Assembly: GCF_003946445.1 (NCBI RefSeq)
Contig: NZ_RHOF01000019.1
Span: forward strand, 1 to 60,994
Source: Loigolactobacillus jiayinensis
GTDB taxonomy: Bacteria; Bacillota; Bacilli; Lactobacillales; Lactobacillaceae
Length of the DNA stretch: 60,994 bases
Direction of reading: 5' to 3'
Program-made: the position numbers and the translations under genes
The notes under the pieces: model-generated
The model's database searches: none
What the model saw: only the letters and a program-made list of their open reading frames with translations
What the model was told of the DNA's origin: nothing
Shown: in pieces, positions 49,057-59,856 of the stretch
Layout: each line of letters opens with the position of its first letter
Numbering within the stretch: the stretch's first letter is position 1

Positions 49057-50082
49057 CTATTTTGTTTCAAATAACTGCTCAGGAATAAATAGATCCCCTA
49101 GCGTCGCCGCCATGATGGCTTTGATCGAGTGTAGTCGATTCTCTGCCTCTTGGAAAACGACTGATTGATCACTATTAAAGACATCATCAGTAATTTCCAA
49201 TGCGGTCACACCAAATTCTTCTTCTAACGCTTTACCAATTTCGGTATTCTTATCATGATAAGCCGGTAAACAATGCATAATGATCGTATCCGCTTTTTCA
49301 GTCTGCGCAACTAGCTTGGCATTAACTTGGTATGGTAAGAGTTCCTTGACCCGCGCTTGCGGTGAGACATCTTCACCCATGGAGATCCACACGTCCGTAT
49401 AAATGGCGTCGGCGTCGGCAACCGCTGCCCCTGGATCTGAGGTGATCAAGACTTTACTGCCACTTTTAGCCGCCGCCTCCTTGGCCATGGCAACTATGGT
49501 AGCACTTGGTTGCAAGGCCGTTGGCGCGCCAATCTGGATATTAACGCCTAACAAGGCCGCCGTTACTAGCAACGAATTCCCCATATTATTCCGGCCGTCA
49601 CCAACATACGCCAAGGTTAAGCCTTGTAAATGACCGAAGTGTTCCTTCAAAGTCATAAAGTCAGCGATCATTTGTGTGGGGTGCCATTGGTCAGTCAAGC
49701 CATTCCAAACGGGTACGCCGCTATATTTAGCCAACTGTTCCACTGTATCTTGAGCAAAGCCCCGGTACTCGATGCCATCAAACATTGAGCCTAACACTTT
49801 GGCCGTATCAGCTGTCGATTCTTTTTTGCCAAATTGAATATCGTTTTTACCGAGAAATTCGGGATGTGCCCCTAGATCAGTCGCTGCCACAGTGAAAGCT
49901 GAACGCGTCCGCGTTGATGCTTTTTCGAACAGCAAGGCAATATTCTTGCCTTGTAAGTAATGATGCGGAATGTGCTGCTGCTTTAATTGCTTCAAATGAA
50001 TGGCAAAGTCGATGAAATATTCCAATTCTTGCGCCGTGAAGTCAATTTCTTTTAGTAATGATTTATTAGCGAAATGATTCAT
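49057..50082 (-). CDS. argF: Ornithine carbamoyltransferase (anabolic operon)
   Basis: Converts ornithine and carbamoyl phosphate to citrulline. Carbamoyl-phosphate loop [16 protein letters not shown] (about 52), HPTQ near 130, and ornithine motif MHCLPAYHD (about 268); 341 aa. Last gene of argCJBDF, next to the biosynthetic genes and not with arcA/arcC, so anabolic use is likely. Uses carbamoyl phosphate from the divergent carAB. Confidence 0.96.
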   Translation of the reverse strand: MNHFANKSLLKEIDFTAQELEYFIDFAIHLKQLKQQHIPHHYLQGKNIALLFEKASTRTRSAFTVAATDLGAHPEFLGKNDIQFGKKESTADTAKVLGSMFDGIEYRGFAQDTVEQLAKYSGVPVWNGLTDQWHPTQMIADFMTLKEHFGHLQGLTLAYVGDGRNNMGNSLLVTAALLGVNIQIGAPTALQPSATIVAMAKEAAAKSGSKVLITSDPGAAVADADAIYTDVWISMGEDVSPQARVKELLPYQVNAKLVAQTEKADTIIMHCLPAYHDKNTEIGKALEEEFGVTALEITDDVFNSDQSVVFQEAENRLHSIKAIMAATLGDLFIPEQLFETK

Positions 50083-50097
50083 AATGGGGCCTCCTTA

Positions 50098-51228
50098 TTA
50101 ATTCGATAAAACTTGCTTGATCGTAGCAACGCCTTGGGCTAGTTGTTCTTGGCTGACGATCAGTGGTGGCAATAAACGCAACGTGTCGTGTTTTGCCGAC
50201 AACGTTAGCAAATGCTCATCCTGTAACGCCGCAACCACTGGGTCAACGGGTACCGTCAAATGAATGCCTTGCATCAAACCCAGACCAGTGATACCACTCA
50301 CATTAGCCAGTGGCGCCAGCTGCGTTTGCAATAATTGTTCTAAGTAAGCGGCTTTAGCTTGTACTTGAGCTAGAAAGTCAGGTGTTAATTGTGTCAAAAC
50401 AGCCTTTGCCGCCGCCATTGCTAATTTATTACCACCAAATGTCGTCCCGTGACTACCTGGTGTAAAGGCGCTAGCTAAATCAGCATTCCCAATCAACGCC
50501 CCAACTGGCAGGCCATTAGCCAAGCCTTTGGCAGTGGTGACAATATCCGGCTTCAAACCATAATGCTGGTAGGCAAATAGTTGCCCAGTTCGGCCGTTAC
50601 CCGTTTGGACTTCGTCAATAATCAACAAGACATGTTCTTGCTGGCACTTTGCGGCCACATGCTGTAACCATGCACCGCTAGCAGGATTGACCCCACCTTC
50701 GCCTTGAACCACTTCTAAGATAACTGCGGCCAAATCAGAAGTAATCTGTGGTAACGCCGCATCATCATTGTATGGGGCAAAGCTAATATCAGGCACTAAC
50801 GGACCGAAACCAGCTTTAATCGCTGAATTATCAGTCATCGACAAGGCGCCATATGTCCGACCATGGAAACTATCGCTAAATGCCAGCACAGCACTTTTAC
50901 CACTGGCTTTGCGGGCTAACTTCAAAGCTGCTTCGTTGGCCTCGGTACCAGAATTGCAGAAGAAAACTAATTTATCTGCATCACCGACTAGTAAAGCAGC
51001 AACTTGCTCCTGCAACTGACTTTGATACAAATTCGAAGTATGCCAAATTTTTTGTGCTTGCTCTGCAACGCTTGCTTGTACTGCAGTATTGCTGTAACCC
51101 AAGTTGCAGACGCCAATACCGCTCGTAAAGTCGAGGTACGTTTTTTGATGATCATCGGTCAAGTAGCAATCATGCCCGCTGATGATGTCGAAGGGATAAC
51201 GTGTGTAGGTTGGAAAAAGTTTACTCAT
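50098..51228 (-). CDS. argD: Acetylornithine aminotransferase
   Basis: PLP enzyme converting N-acetylglutamate semialdehyde to N-acetylornithine. FFCNSGTEANEAALKLAR (about 88), LIIDEVQTGNGRTGQLFA (about 197) and the PLP Lys in TTAKGLANGLPVGALIG (about 230). 376 aa. Overlaps argB by ATGA. Confidence 0.95.
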   Translation of the reverse strand: MSKLFPTYTRYPFDIISGHDCYLTDDHQKTYLDFTSGIGVCNLGYSNTAVQASVAEQAQKIWHTSNLYQSQLQEQVAALLVGDADKLVFFCNSGTEANEAALKLARKASGKSAVLAFSDSFHGRTYGALSMTDNSAIKAGFGPLVPDISFAPYNDDAALPQITSDLAAVILEVVQGEGGVNPASGAWLQHVAAKCQQEHVLLIIDEVQTGNGRTGQLFAYQHYGLKPDIVTTAKGLANGLPVGALIGNADLASAFTPGSHGTTFGGNKLAMAAAKAVLTQLTPDFLAQVQAKAAYLEQLLQTQLAPLANVSGITGLGLMQGIHLTVPVDPVVAALQDEHLLTLSAKHDTLRLLPPLIVSQEQLAQGVATIKQVLSN

Positions 51229-51983
51229 TGGGCAATTCCTGCTTTCTGTGTAATAAATGTCGTGCCGGTATGGGTCAAGTCATCGGTGATAAAAGCCTGT
51301 TGCACGCCATGATTCAACGCCGCAAACGCTGCTTTAATTTTCGGGGTCATGCCGCTTTTGATAATGTCAGCCGCAATCATTGTGTGTGCTTTTTGCTGTG
51401 ACAATTCGGGTACGACTTCGCCCGCTGACAAAACACCCGGCACGTCCGTTAACAAAACCAATTTACTAGCGTTAAGCTTAGTGGCAATTTCTGCTGCCGC
51501 GGTGTCAGCGTTAACGTTCAACCATTTCCCATCAGTAGTCTGAGCTAAGGGGGCCAAAACACCAATTTCTCGGCTTAAAATTTGCGTTAACCACGCTGTG
51601 TTCAACTGGTCAAGCACGCCGACCTCGCCGTATTTGGCTTGATCTAAATAATGACCTTGCAATAACTGGTTGCAACCAGCATTTAAACCGATGACTGGTA
51701 AATGATGTGCGCTTAATTTACTCAGTAACTCTGGTTGAACCAAGCCTAGCAAAACCGCTTTAGTCAGCTCGAGTGTTGCGGCATCAGTTACCCGCACACC
51801 GGCGATTTTTTTAACGGCCAAATGTAATTCCGTACTTAATTGGGAGATCTTTGGTCCGCCACCATGAACGATCAGAATCTTTTGACCTTGTTGGCACCAG
51901 CGTGCTAACTGTTGAAAAAAGCTATCTGGCAATTGAGTTACGGCATTGCCGCCAATTTTAATCACAATGATCTGTTGCTTCAT
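51225..51983 (-). CDS. argB: Acetylglutamate kinase
   Basis: Phosphorylates N-acetylglutamate. Amino acid kinase fold with IVIKIGGNAVTQL (about 5), VHGGGPKISQLS (about 38) and LLTDVPGVLSAGEVVPEL (about 178). 252 aa. Usually the feedback-inhibited step when argJ recycles acetyl groups; the N-terminal extension of the Arg-sensitive class is not evident. Confidence 0.95.
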   Translation of the reverse strand: MKQQIIVIKIGGNAVTQLPDSFFQQLARWCQQGQKILIVHGGGPKISQLSTELHLAVKKIAGVRVTDAATLELTKAVLLGLVQPELLSKLSAHHLPVIGLNAGCNQLLQGHYLDQAKYGEVGVLDQLNTAWLTQILSREIGVLAPLAQTTDGKWLNVNADTAAAEIATKLNASKLVLLTDVPGVLSAGEVVPELSQQKAHTMIAADIIKSGMTPKIKAAFAALNHGVQQAFITDDLTHTGTTFITQKAGIAQ

Positions 51984-52067
51984 TTGGACGCTCCCCTTTT
52001 TAAATTAAATCTACGAAAGTAACTAGCCAATATCGGTTGCTGTGCACTTTTTTAAACGCGTTATCTT

Positions 52068-53264
52068 CTAACTATGGTAAGTTGCGTTGATTTTCACGTA
52101 ATCATAAGTCAGATCGCAGCCCCAAGCTTGCCCGTGGCCAGTGCCATTATGCAACTCGACGGCCACGTTGATCACAGTACCAGCTAATGGAGCTTCTAAT
52201 TTGCTGACATCAGTGGTTGCAGCGTGACTGGCTTGAATCATCGGTAACTCATTTAAAGTGACATCGACAGCATCTAGAGCCAAATGTGCATCGGTTTGAC
52301 CAATGGCCACCATGATTCGCCCCCAGTTAGGGTCTTCACCGTAAATGGCCGCCTTAACTAAGTTAGAACCAACAATAGCTTTAGCAACTTGCTGGCCTTC
52401 CAGGTCGGACCAAGCACCGTTAACAGTAACTGCAACAAGCTTAGTGGCACCTTCACCATCGGCGGCAATTTTCTTGGCCAATTCGCCAAGAATATAGGTT
52501 AATGCTGTGGCAAACGTGGCGTAATCAGCAGAAGTTTCAGTTAACGGGGTGTTACCGGCAACACCATTGGCCAATACTGTGACCATATCGTTGGTCGACG
52601 TATCGCCGTCAACAGTGATCTGGTTAAATGTGGTGTCAGTAGCTTGACTTAATAATTTCTGTAACAGCGTGCCGGAAATTGCCGCATCCGTTGTGACGAA
52701 GCCGAGCATCGTTGCCATGTTTGGATGGATCATCCCTGAACCTTTACAAAAGCCGCTAATGGTAATTTTCTTACCGTCAATCTGGCAAGTAACCGCAACG
52801 GTTTTAGCATGTGTATCAGTAGTCAAAACGGCTTCGGTAACTTTGGTATTGTCGGTTAATTGTAGTTGATCGATACCGGCAGCAATCACGTCCATCGGTA
52901 GTAGTTCACCGATGATCCCCGTTGAAGCAACACCGACTAAATCAGTGCTTAAACCTAATTTAGTTGCCGCCAGCTTTTGCATTTGGACAGCATCTTGTTC
53001 ACCTTGAGCACCAGTACATGAATTGGCGTTAGCGCTATTTAGTACAACGGCTTGCAATTGATGCTGCAGATTGATTGTTTGCTTAGTTAACTTGGTAGGT
53101 GCAGCTTGAAATTGGTTCGTCGTGTAAACGCCAGCGGCAGCAGCTGGTTGTTCTGAATACAGCCACCCCATGTCCAATTTTTCTTTGCGTAACCCAGCGT
53201 GGACACCGTCAGCTTTGAAACCTTGGGGCCAGGTAAATGGGATTTCTGTATATTTTGTTTCCAT
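52068..53264 (-). CDS. argJ: Bifunctional ornithine acetyltransferase / N-acetylglutamate synthase ArgJ
   Basis: Recycles the acetyl group from acetylornithine to glutamate. The self-cleavage site is intact: KGSGMIHPNMATMLGFVTTD with the Thr of MATML (about 190). GDTSTNDM near 232 and C-terminal GRIMVAIGQTDA are conserved. 398 aa. Whether it is mono- or bifunctional cannot be decided; no argA is visible nearby. Confidence 0.95.
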   Translation of the reverse strand: METKYTEIPFTWPQGFKADGVHAGLRKEKLDMGWLYSEQPAAAAGVYTTNQFQAAPTKLTKQTINLQHQLQAVVLNSANANSCTGAQGEQDAVQMQKLAATKLGLSTDLVGVASTGIIGELLPMDVIAAGIDQLQLTDNTKVTEAVLTTDTHAKTVAVTCQIDGKKITISGFCKGSGMIHPNMATMLGFVTTDAAISGTLLQKLLSQATDTTFNQITVDGDTSTNDMVTVLANGVAGNTPLTETSADYATFATALTYILGELAKKIAADGEGATKLVAVTVNGAWSDLEGQQVAKAIVGSNLVKAAIYGEDPNWGRIMVAIGQTDAHLALDAVDVTLNELPMIQASHAATTDVSKLEAPLAGTVINVAVELHNGTGHGQAWGCDLTYDYVKINATYHS

Positions 53265-53290
53265 AATGACTACTCCTTGTAATGACTTAT

Positions 53291-54319
53291 TTATGGCATT
53301 AATGCGGCTAGCTGCAAACCAGCTGTGGCGGCAAAACCAAAGTATTGATTAAAATTTTGAATGGCTTGGCCAGCAGCGCCCTTTAATAGATTATCGATAA
53401 CACTGACCACTAATACTGTGTGGGTCACTGGATTATAACTGATGCCCAAATCACAGAAGTTAGTACCAACGACTTCTTTTAGTGTTGGTAATTGGCCTGC
53501 GGGTAAGACGCGAACAAATGGTTGGTCAGCATAGGTTGCCGTGAATGCTGCTTGTAGCTGTTCCGCCGTAGCTTCGCTTTTTGCATAGATTGTGTCCATA
53601 ATGCCGCGGACGATTGGTAACAGTGTCGTCGTAAACTGAATTGCTGGTACGTTGTCGTCCCAAATTTTTAATTGTTGCATGATTTCTGGAATGTGTTGGT
53701 GCCGATTAACTTTATATAGTTGTAAGTTTTCATCAGTTTGGCTGAAATGTGTGCTGGTGGCCAGTTTTTTACCAGCACCGGATGTACCAGATTTGGCATC
53801 AACAATAATACTCGTTGGATCGATCAAATGCTGTTGAACCAGTGGTGCCAGGCCTAGCAAAGTCGCAGTTGCGTAACAGCCAGGATTGGCAATATAGCTA
53901 TGCCCCGCTGCGTTGGCGAATTCAGCTAAGCCATAATGACTTTGCTGCAACGCGCTAACAGCTGGTGCCGGCTTGTGGTACCACTTGGTGAAAGTTGTCG
54001 GATCAAGCAAGCGATAATCACCAGATAAATCAATCACCGGAAAGTTAGCGGCAATAAATGGTGTTGCCAATTCAGTGGTAACACCAGCAGATGTGGCGAA
54101 GAAGATCACATCACATTCGGCCATGATCACTGCTGGATCAAGTGGTTCAATCAGCGTTTGATCACCGATGAAATTCGGTACTGCTTCTACTAAAGGTTGC
54201 ACTTGGCTATTATCGGGATGGCCGAACAAGCGAATCGCCGCCACCTCAGGATGTTGCTGTAATAATTGATATAAAACCATGCCACTATAACCTGTAACGC
54301 CGACTAAAGCTGCGTTCAT
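53291..54319 (-). CDS. argC: N-acetyl-gamma-glutamyl-phosphate reductase
   Basis: NADPH-dependent reductase, third step of arginine synthesis. N-terminal Rossmann VGVTGYSGMVLYQLL, catalytic Cys in NPGCYATATLLGLAPL (about 145) and KSGTSGAGKK. The ATG at 54319 gives 342 aa; the upstream in-frame ATG is less likely because GAGG lies close to 54319. First gene of argCJBDF. Confidence 0.95.
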   Translation of the reverse strand: MNAALVGVTGYSGMVLYQLLQQHPEVAAIRLFGHPDNSQVQPLVEAVPNFIGDQTLIEPLDPAVIMAECDVIFFATSAGVTTELATPFIAANFPVIDLSGDYRLLDPTTFTKWYHKPAPAVSALQQSHYGLAEFANAAGHSYIANPGCYATATLLGLAPLVQQHLIDPTSIIVDAKSGTSGAGKKLATSTHFSQTDENLQLYKVNRHQHIPEIMQQLKIWDDNVPAIQFTTTLLPIVRGIMDTIYAKSEATAEQLQAAFTATYADQPFVRVLPAGQLPTLKEVVGTNFCDLGISYNPVTHTVLVVSVIDNLLKGAAGQAIQNFNQYFGFAATAGLQLAALMP

Positions 54320-54437
54320 GTCCCTCACCGCCTCATATGCCATTTTTAATGGCTAATTTTTATGCTTACTTTCATTGCTGTTTGGATTAAACGCGCCAGA
54401 TTCGGAATACTTTTTGCCGCGTTTTATTCTTTTCAAA

Positions 54438-54518
54438 TGAATTTTTAATCAAACTATCATTGACCAACAGCTTACACCTGCCTTTTTATAAATGCAAGCT
54501 TTTTTCAATTTTTATGCA
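54438..54518. promoter_or_regulatory. Candidate ARG boxes in the argC-carA intergenic region
   Basis: TGAATTTTTAATCA (54438-54451) differs at one position from the ArgR half-palindrome TGAAT-W4-ATTCA; TGCATAAAAATTGA on the minus strand (54505-54518) differs at two. A third TGCAT-W4-ATG site lies at 54644-54657. The 353-bp gap is AT-rich and otherwise holds only the two promoters. Confidence 0.5.
54469..54497 (-). promoter_or_regulatory. Possible argC promoter
   Basis: Minus strand: -35 TTGCAT (54492-54497), 17-nt spacer, -10 TAAGCT (54469-54474). It lies between two candidate ARG boxes. Confidence 0.4.
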
Positions 54519-54588
54519 GTTATTCTTTTTTATTTGCATATTTTAGCGCATATAATTAAGTAATATACATATTTTATGAATTTTATAG

Positions 54589-54617
54589 TTGACTTATATT
54601 CAAAAATGCGGTTTACT
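54589..54617 (+). promoter_or_regulatory. Predicted carA promoter
   Basis: -35 TTGACT (54589-54594), 17-nt spacer, -10 TTTACT (54612-54617). Confidence 0.55.
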
Positions 54618-54672
54618 TAATCACAATCAATTAGATATTAATTTGCATTTTTATGTGAAAGGATGAAAACGA

Positions 54673-55749
54673 ATGAAAAGTTATCTTATTTTAGAAGATG
54701 GTTTAACATTTGCCGGCGACGCTTTTGGCGCCCACATTGCCGCTGCTGGTGAAGTGGTTTTTAATACCGGCATGACGGGCTATCAAGAAGCAATCACCGA
54801 TCCTTCCTATAGTAATCAACTCATTACCTTTACTTATCCCTTGATTGGTAACTATGGTATCGACGCCACACACAATCAATCCGTACAGGCAAGTTGCGCT
54901 GCGGTGATCGTCCGGCAGCTGGCTGACCTACCCAATCATTACGCGCAACAAATGAATCTCGATGCATTTTTACAACAACAAAAAGTCCCTGGTATCCAAG
55001 GTATCGATACTCGGCAATTAACTAAACATATTCGCCAACACGGCACGCTGAAAGCTATTTTAACGACACAGCCTTTAACCGTCGCTTTTTCCGCCGCCTA
55101 TGCCGCAATTAAACAAAAAGAAGCGCCACTACAGCGCGCAACTTATACGACTAAACAGGCGCAACAACACGTGGTCTTGATCGACTTTGGTACCAAAAAA
55201 GCAATCATCGATCAATTATTGGCGCAGCATTGTAACGTTGATGTCGTGCCTTATACAACCTCATTGGCTGATATTGATGCTTTACAACCAGACGGTATCT
55301 TCCTATCTAATGGTCCTGATGATCCTGCCGATTACGAAATGGTTTTACCGTTGATTCAAGCACTCCAAGCCAAATATCCATTAGCCGGCATTTGCCTGGG
55401 TCACCAACTATTAGCCCTAGCTAACGGCGCCAAGACCTATAAGCTACAATACGGCCACCGTGGTTTGAATCATCCCGTTAAAAATATCGCCACTGGTAAA
55501 ACTATTTTGACTAGTCAAAACCACGGCTATGCAGTAGCCGTGGATTCGCTAGTAGATACACCGTTAGAAATGACTGCCTATGAGTTAAATGACGGTAGTG
55601 TGGAAGGCCTGCAGCACAAGAGTTTGCCAGTTATTTCCGTCCAGTACCATCCGGAAGCTAATCCTGGTCCTACTGATGCCCTAGGCTTTTTCACCGAATT
55701 TTATGACTTAATGAACGCCAATAAAGCGAAAAAGAGTAGCGTGGCGTAA
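54673..55749 (+). CDS. carA: Carbamoyl-phosphate synthase small subunit
   Basis: Glutaminase subunit that delivers ammonia to CarB. N-terminal domain with FNTGMTGYQEAITDPSY (about 31) and a class I glutamine amidotransferase domain with the catalytic Cys in GICLGHQLLALA (about 240) and HPEANPGPTD. 358 aa. Divergent from argCJBDF, so this is probably the arginine-specific copy and not the pyrimidine one. Confidence 0.96.
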   Translation: MKSYLILEDGLTFAGDAFGAHIAAAGEVVFNTGMTGYQEAITDPSYSNQLITFTYPLIGNYGIDATHNQSVQASCAAVIVRQLADLPNHYAQQMNLDAFLQQQKVPGIQGIDTRQLTKHIRQHGTLKAILTTQPLTVAFSAAYAAIKQKEAPLQRATYTTKQAQQHVVLIDFGTKKAIIDQLLAQHCNVDVVPYTTSLADIDALQPDGIFLSNGPDDPADYEMVLPLIQALQAKYPLAGICLGHQLLALANGAKTYKLQYGHRGLNHPVKNIATGKTILTSQNHGYAVAVDSLVDTPLEMTAYELNDGSVEGLQHKSLPVISVQYHPEANPGPTDALGFFTEFYDLMNANKAKKSSVA

Positions 55750-55798
55750 CTGAACCCTTTTACTGGAAATCGACTTTTTAACGAACAGGAAGATGCAG

Positions 55799-58700
55799 AT
55801 GCCAAAACTAACTAATATTCATAAAATTGCCGTGATCGGCTCAGGACCAATCGTGATCGGCCAAGCCGCCGAATTCGATTATGCCGGTAGCCAAGCGTGC
55901 TTAAGCTTAAAAGAAGAAGGCTATCAAGTTGTCTTGATCAACTCTAACCCAGCAACGATCATGACCGATGATGAAATCGCCGATAAAGTTTATTTAGAAC
56001 CACTAACACTAGAATCAGTCAGCGCCATTTTAGCCAAAGAACGGCCTGATGCATTATTACCAACGCTCGGCGGCCAAACGGGGTTGAATTTGGCGGTTGA
56101 ATTGGACGATGCTGGCGTTTTAGCCAAATACAACATTCAATTGTTAGGCACTGGCCTAGCTACAATTAAGCAAGCCGAGGATCGGGAGAGTTTCAAGGAA
56201 TTAATGCAAAAAATTGGCCAGCCAGTTCCCGCTAGCAAAACAGTGCACGCTGTCCAAACCGCATTAGACTTTGCTGAACAAATCAGTTACCCCGTTATCG
56301 TTCGGCCTGCCTATACGCTGGGTGGTACCGGTGGTGGGATTGCCGCCAATGCCGCAGAATTACAAAAAATCATGGTACGCGGCCTAAGCATGTCCCCCGT
56401 CAATGAATGTTTAATTGAAAAAAGCATCGCAGGCTTTAAAGAAATCGAATACGAAGTTATGCGTGATAATATTGGGGACAAAATCACCGTCTGCAATATG
56501 GAAAACTTTGATCCAGTTGGTATCCATACTGGTGATTCAATTGTTTTTGCACCCTCGCAGACACTAAATGACACCGAGTACCAAACCCTGCGGCAAGCAT
56601 CATTGGATATTATCGACGCCTTGGATATCAAAGGTGGCTGCAACGTTCAATTGGCGCAGGATCCTAATAGTGCGCGTTATTACATTATTGAGGTTAACCC
56701 ACGGGTCAGCCGTTCTTCTGCTTTGGCATCCAAAGCAACCGGTTATCCCATCGCTAAAATTGCCGCTAAAATCGCCGTTGGCTTGAATTTAAGCGAGCTG
56801 CGCAACCCCATAACCAAAACAACTTATGCCGCCTTTGAACCCGCATTAGATTACGTTGTCGCTAAAATTCCACGCTTTCCCTTCGATAAATTCAATACTG
56901 CTGAACGTCAACTGGGGACGCAAATGAAAGCCACCGGTGAGGTTATGGGTATCGGCAGTACGATTGAAGAGTCATTGCTCAAAGCCTTACAGTCAATGGA
57001 AATTGATCAGACTGCTATTAATCAGTTGAAACCGACTAGCGATACGCCTGATTTAGCCGCGGCATTGCACGTTCCAACTGACGACCGGCTATTGGTGATT
57101 TTTGCGGCTTTACGTGCCGGCTACAGTGTAGCTAAAATTCATGACCTGACTCAAATCGATCGTTTCTTTTTAGATAAATTAGCGCACATTATTCAACTAC
57201 AACAGTTGTTACCACAAGATTTAGCCGCTAATTACGCCACCGCAAAGAAGTTTGGCTTTAATGATGCCATGATCAGCGCCGTTACCAATGAGCAGTTGCC
57301 CACTTTAGCGCCGGTCTATAAAATGGTTGATACTTGTGCCGGCGAATTTGCCAGCAGTACCCCTTATTTTTATAGTACTTATTTTGGTACAGAAAACGAA
57401 AGCGAGCCACTAGGCAATAGTATTTTAGTTATCGGTTCTGGCCCAATTCGAATTGGCCAAGGGGTTGAATTTGATTACACCACGGTTCACTGCGTCCAAG
57501 CTATTCAACAGGCTGGCTATCACGCAATCATCGTCAACAACAATCCCGAAACCGTGTCCACTGATTTTTCGATTTCGGACAAACTCTATTTCGAACCGTT
57601 GACCTTAGAAAGCGTGCTGCATATCGCTGCCTTAGAGCAGCCACTAGGCGTCATTGTCCAATTTGGCGGCCAAACGGCAATTAATTTGACTAAGGGCTTA
57701 GTGGCTGACGGACTGAAAATTCTTGGTACCTCCTTACATGGCATCGACCAAACAGAAGATCGCCACCAATTCGAAGACCTACTAAAGCATTTATCGATCA
57801 AACAACCAGCCGGCAACACGGCTACCAGTCTCACCGAAGCACATAAAATTGCCGCGGCGATTGGCTATCCCGTTATGGTACGGCCTAGCTTTGTTCTTGG
57901 CGGTCGTGCAATGGCCGTTGTTCACAACGAAAAAGAATTGGCGCATTATCTGACCAACGCTTTACACGCTGCCCCTGATCAGCCGATTTTGATTGATCAT
58001 TACGTTCAAGGGCTGGAATGTGAGGTCGATATTCTCAGTGACGGTCACGCCGTGTTCATTCCTGGCATTATGGAGCACATTGAAGGCGCCGGTATCCACT
58101 CCGGCGATTCAATTGCGGTCTATCCGCCACAACGACTGACGCTAGAGCAGCAGCACGAAATCATCAATATTGCGACTAAAATTGGCCAACATGTCCACTG
58201 TATTGGTATGATGAACATTCAATTCATTGTCGCTGATCACGTTTATGTCATCGAGGTCAACCCGCGCGCTAGCCGGACAGTACCATTTATGAGTAAAGTG
58301 ACGAAACTGCATTTGGCCAAAATTGCCACACACTTAATTCTTGGCGCCAGCTTTGCCGAACTCGGCTTAACCCCTGGCTTACTGACACCACCTAATTTAG
58401 TCGCCGTTAAGGCCCCCGTATTCTCATTTGCTAAGTTACCTGGTATCAGTACCGCGCTCAGTCCGGAAATGAAGTCTACAGGTGAAGAAATTGGCATCGC
58501 AGCCGATTATGCCACCGCGTTAACTAAAGCGCTGACTGATAGCTATCATTTTCATGGCAGCCATGCAGGCCAAGTGGTGCTGTTGACACCAAACTTAGCT
58601 GCTGATAACAAGGTCACACAGGCAATTGCGCACGCACAGTTAATTCCGCGCGTACTCACCGCCGATACGGTGCCTGATATTGACGTTAAACAAGTCGCGC

Positions 58701-58825
58701 TAGTTGCCAATACCAACGAGCAGCAAACCGCAGCTGATCCGCTAAATTACTTTGCGCTCAGTCAAAATGTGCCTTTATTCACAGCAGAAGATACGCTACT
58801 GGCAGCCTTATCACTTGCCAAATAA
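55799..58825 (+). CDS. carB: Carbamoyl-phosphate synthase large subunit, short arginine-type
   Basis: Makes carbamoyl phosphate from bicarbonate, ammonia and two ATP. Two ATP-grasp halves: [19 protein letters not shown] (about 12) and [19 protein letters not shown] (about 545), each with its ATP-binding region. The C-terminal allosteric (MGS-like) domain is only about 90 aa long, so the protein is 1008 aa compared with about 1070 in E. coli. ATG 55799 is used because AGGAAG precedes it. Short CarB is typical of arginine-linked copies in lactobacilli. Confidence 0.95.
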   Translation: MPKLTNIHKIAVIGSGPIVIGQAAEFDYAGSQACLSLKEEGYQVVLINSNPATIMTDDEIADKVYLEPLTLESVSAILAKERPDALLPTLGGQTGLNLAVELDDAGVLAKYNIQLLGTGLATIKQAEDRESFKELMQKIGQPVPASKTVHAVQTALDFAEQISYPVIVRPAYTLGGTGGGIAANAAELQKIMVRGLSMSPVNECLIEKSIAGFKEIEYEVMRDNIGDKITVCNMENFDPVGIHTGDSIVFAPSQTLNDTEYQTLRQASLDIIDALDIKGGCNVQLAQDPNSARYYIIEVNPRVSRSSALASKATGYPIAKIAAKIAVGLNLSELRNPITKTTYAAFEPALDYVVAKIPRFPFDKFNTAERQLGTQMKATGEVMGIGSTIEESLLKALQSMEIDQTAINQLKPTSDTPDLAAALHVPTDDRLLVIFAALRAGYSVAKIHDLTQIDRFFLDKLAHIIQLQQLLPQDLAANYATAKKFGFNDAMISAVTNEQLPTLAPVYKMVDTCAGEFASSTPYFYSTYFGTENESEPLGNSILVIGSGPIRIGQGVEFDYTTVHCVQAIQQAGYHAIIVNNNPETVSTDFSISDKLYFEPLTLESVLHIAALEQPLGVIVQFGGQTAINLTKGLVADGLKILGTSLHGIDQTEDRHQFEDLLKHLSIKQPAGNTATSLTEAHKIAAAIGYPVMVRPSFVLGGRAMAVVHNEKELAHYLTNALHAAPDQPILIDHYVQGLECEVDILSDGHAVFIPGIMEHIEGAGIHSGDSIAVYPPQRLTLEQQHEIINIATKIGQHVHCIGMMNIQFIVADHVYVIEVNPRASRTVPFMSKVTKLHLAKIATHLILGASFAELGLTPGLLTPPNLVAVKAPVFSFAKLPGISTALSPEMKSTGEEIGIAADYATALTKALTDSYHFHGSHAGQVVLLTPNLAADNKVTQAIAHAQLIPRVLTADTVPDIDVKQVALVANTNEQQTAADPLNYFALSQNVPLFTAEDTLLAALSLAK

Positions 58826-58876
58826 GTCGGTTGCCGCTATGCTAATGAGGAAAAATTAGTATAGGAGGTCACGACG

Positions 58877-59092
58877 ATGACATTAAGTAAAACCAGCGCC
58901 AAAATTGGCCTAGCCGTCACTGCTCCTGCCACTGAAAATATGCAGGCACCATTTACCGGACAGATTGAAAAAATCTACGAAAATGCTGCCTTGTTGAAGA
59001 TCACTAGCTACGACCCAAGTGATGAGCTCAATGTTAAGGCACTACACGACAAGATTATTGTTAGTTTAAAGCAATTAAAAAAAGCAAAATAG
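58877..59092 (+). CDS. DUF2187-like small protein
   Basis: 71 aa with GLAVTAPATENMQAPFTGQIEKIYENAALLKI in the middle, matching the DUF2187 (YkvS-like) beta fold; the typical C-terminal NHKxYK is replaced by VSLKQLKKAK. Function unknown. Ribosome site AGGAGGTCACGACG before ATG. Follows carB by 51 nt and may be co-transcribed. Confidence 0.72.
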   Translation: MTLSKTSAKIGLAVTAPATENMQAPFTGQIEKIYENAALLKITSYDPSDELNVKALHDKIIVSLKQLKKAK

Positions 59093-59144
59093 TCAGCGGT
59101 AAGCGTAACTTAGTGCCCCGCGGACACGATTAGCGCTACAAGAC

Positions 59145-59204
59145 GAAAAAAATAAACCCAGGCTGCACCATAATTTACTTATGGTCCAACTTAGGTTTAT
59201 TTTG
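59145..59204. terminator. Convergent terminator with CATAA/TTATG apex
   Basis: AAATAAACC...GG.TGCACCATAA-TTTAC-TTATGGTCCA...GGTTTATTT, a long stem with A- and T-runs on both sides. Ends the carAB side on the plus strand and the YheO-like gene on the minus strand. Confidence 0.85.
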
Positions 59205-59219
59205 CTGGCTTACATTGCC

Positions 59220-59849
59220 TTATTTAGCGTCAATATAACTATACAACGTATATTTTGAAATATCGTAGTACGTTGAAACTTTATCACCAGACTTGGTGAC
59301 CAAAAAGGCGCCTTGATCGTTCAAGAAATGAATTCCTCGAATCTTATCGGCCTTCGTCATCAACGCAACTGGCTTACCAACTAACTTAACTGATTCTTCT
59401 AACAACTCGTCTAACAGCTGGTTTACATTTTGCGTAATTGGAACGTCGCTTTTTTCTGGTGCTTGCGCTTCGGTGAAGTGGCGCAACGTCGATTCGGCCA
59501 TCATCAAATGTGATATATCATAATTAATCGATAAAATTGCGTGTAGCTGTTGATCATCCTTTAGGTAAATGGTGCTGGACTTCAGCACTCGTCCATCACG
59601 GGTATGGGTCGTATAGTTAATACGATCTTGTAATTCCGCTGGATCTTTTTTGAGACTTTCCAACACAATTTCTGAAGGACCGTCAGCAATTTCACGTTCA
59701 GAGACCTGACCATTTTCAATTAAAATAATGGTATGGTCAATATTGCCTTGATCGACTCGGTGAATCACAACTTCACAATCAGGTCCAAACTGTCCTGCAA
59801 TCGCACGTCCAAGTTGACTAAGAAATTCCAATTGATTTTCCACTATCAT
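59220..59849 (-). CDS. YheO-like PAS / HTH transcriptional regulator
   Basis: 209 aa. The N-terminal YheO-type PAS domain (LGRAIAGQFGPDCEVVIHR, IINGPS-like REIADGPSEIVLESLKKD, LKSSTIYLKDDQQLHAILSINYDIS) and a C-terminal HTH (MTKADKIRGIHFLNDQGAFL, ISKYTLYSYI). A cytoplasmic sensor-regulator whose ligand is unknown. Follows the EamA gene by 7 nt, so it shares the fluoride-responsive leader. Confidence 0.87.
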   Translation of the reverse strand: MIVENQLEFLSQLGRAIAGQFGPDCEVVIHRVDQGNIDHTIILIENGQVSEREIADGPSEIVLESLKKDPAELQDRINYTTHTRDGRVLKSSTIYLKDDQQLHAILSINYDISHLMMAESTLRHFTEAQAPEKSDVPITQNVNQLLDELLEESVKLVGKPVALMTKADKIRGIHFLNDQGAFLVTKSGDKVSTYYDISKYTLYSYIDAK

Positions 59850-59856
59850 CCATCCT

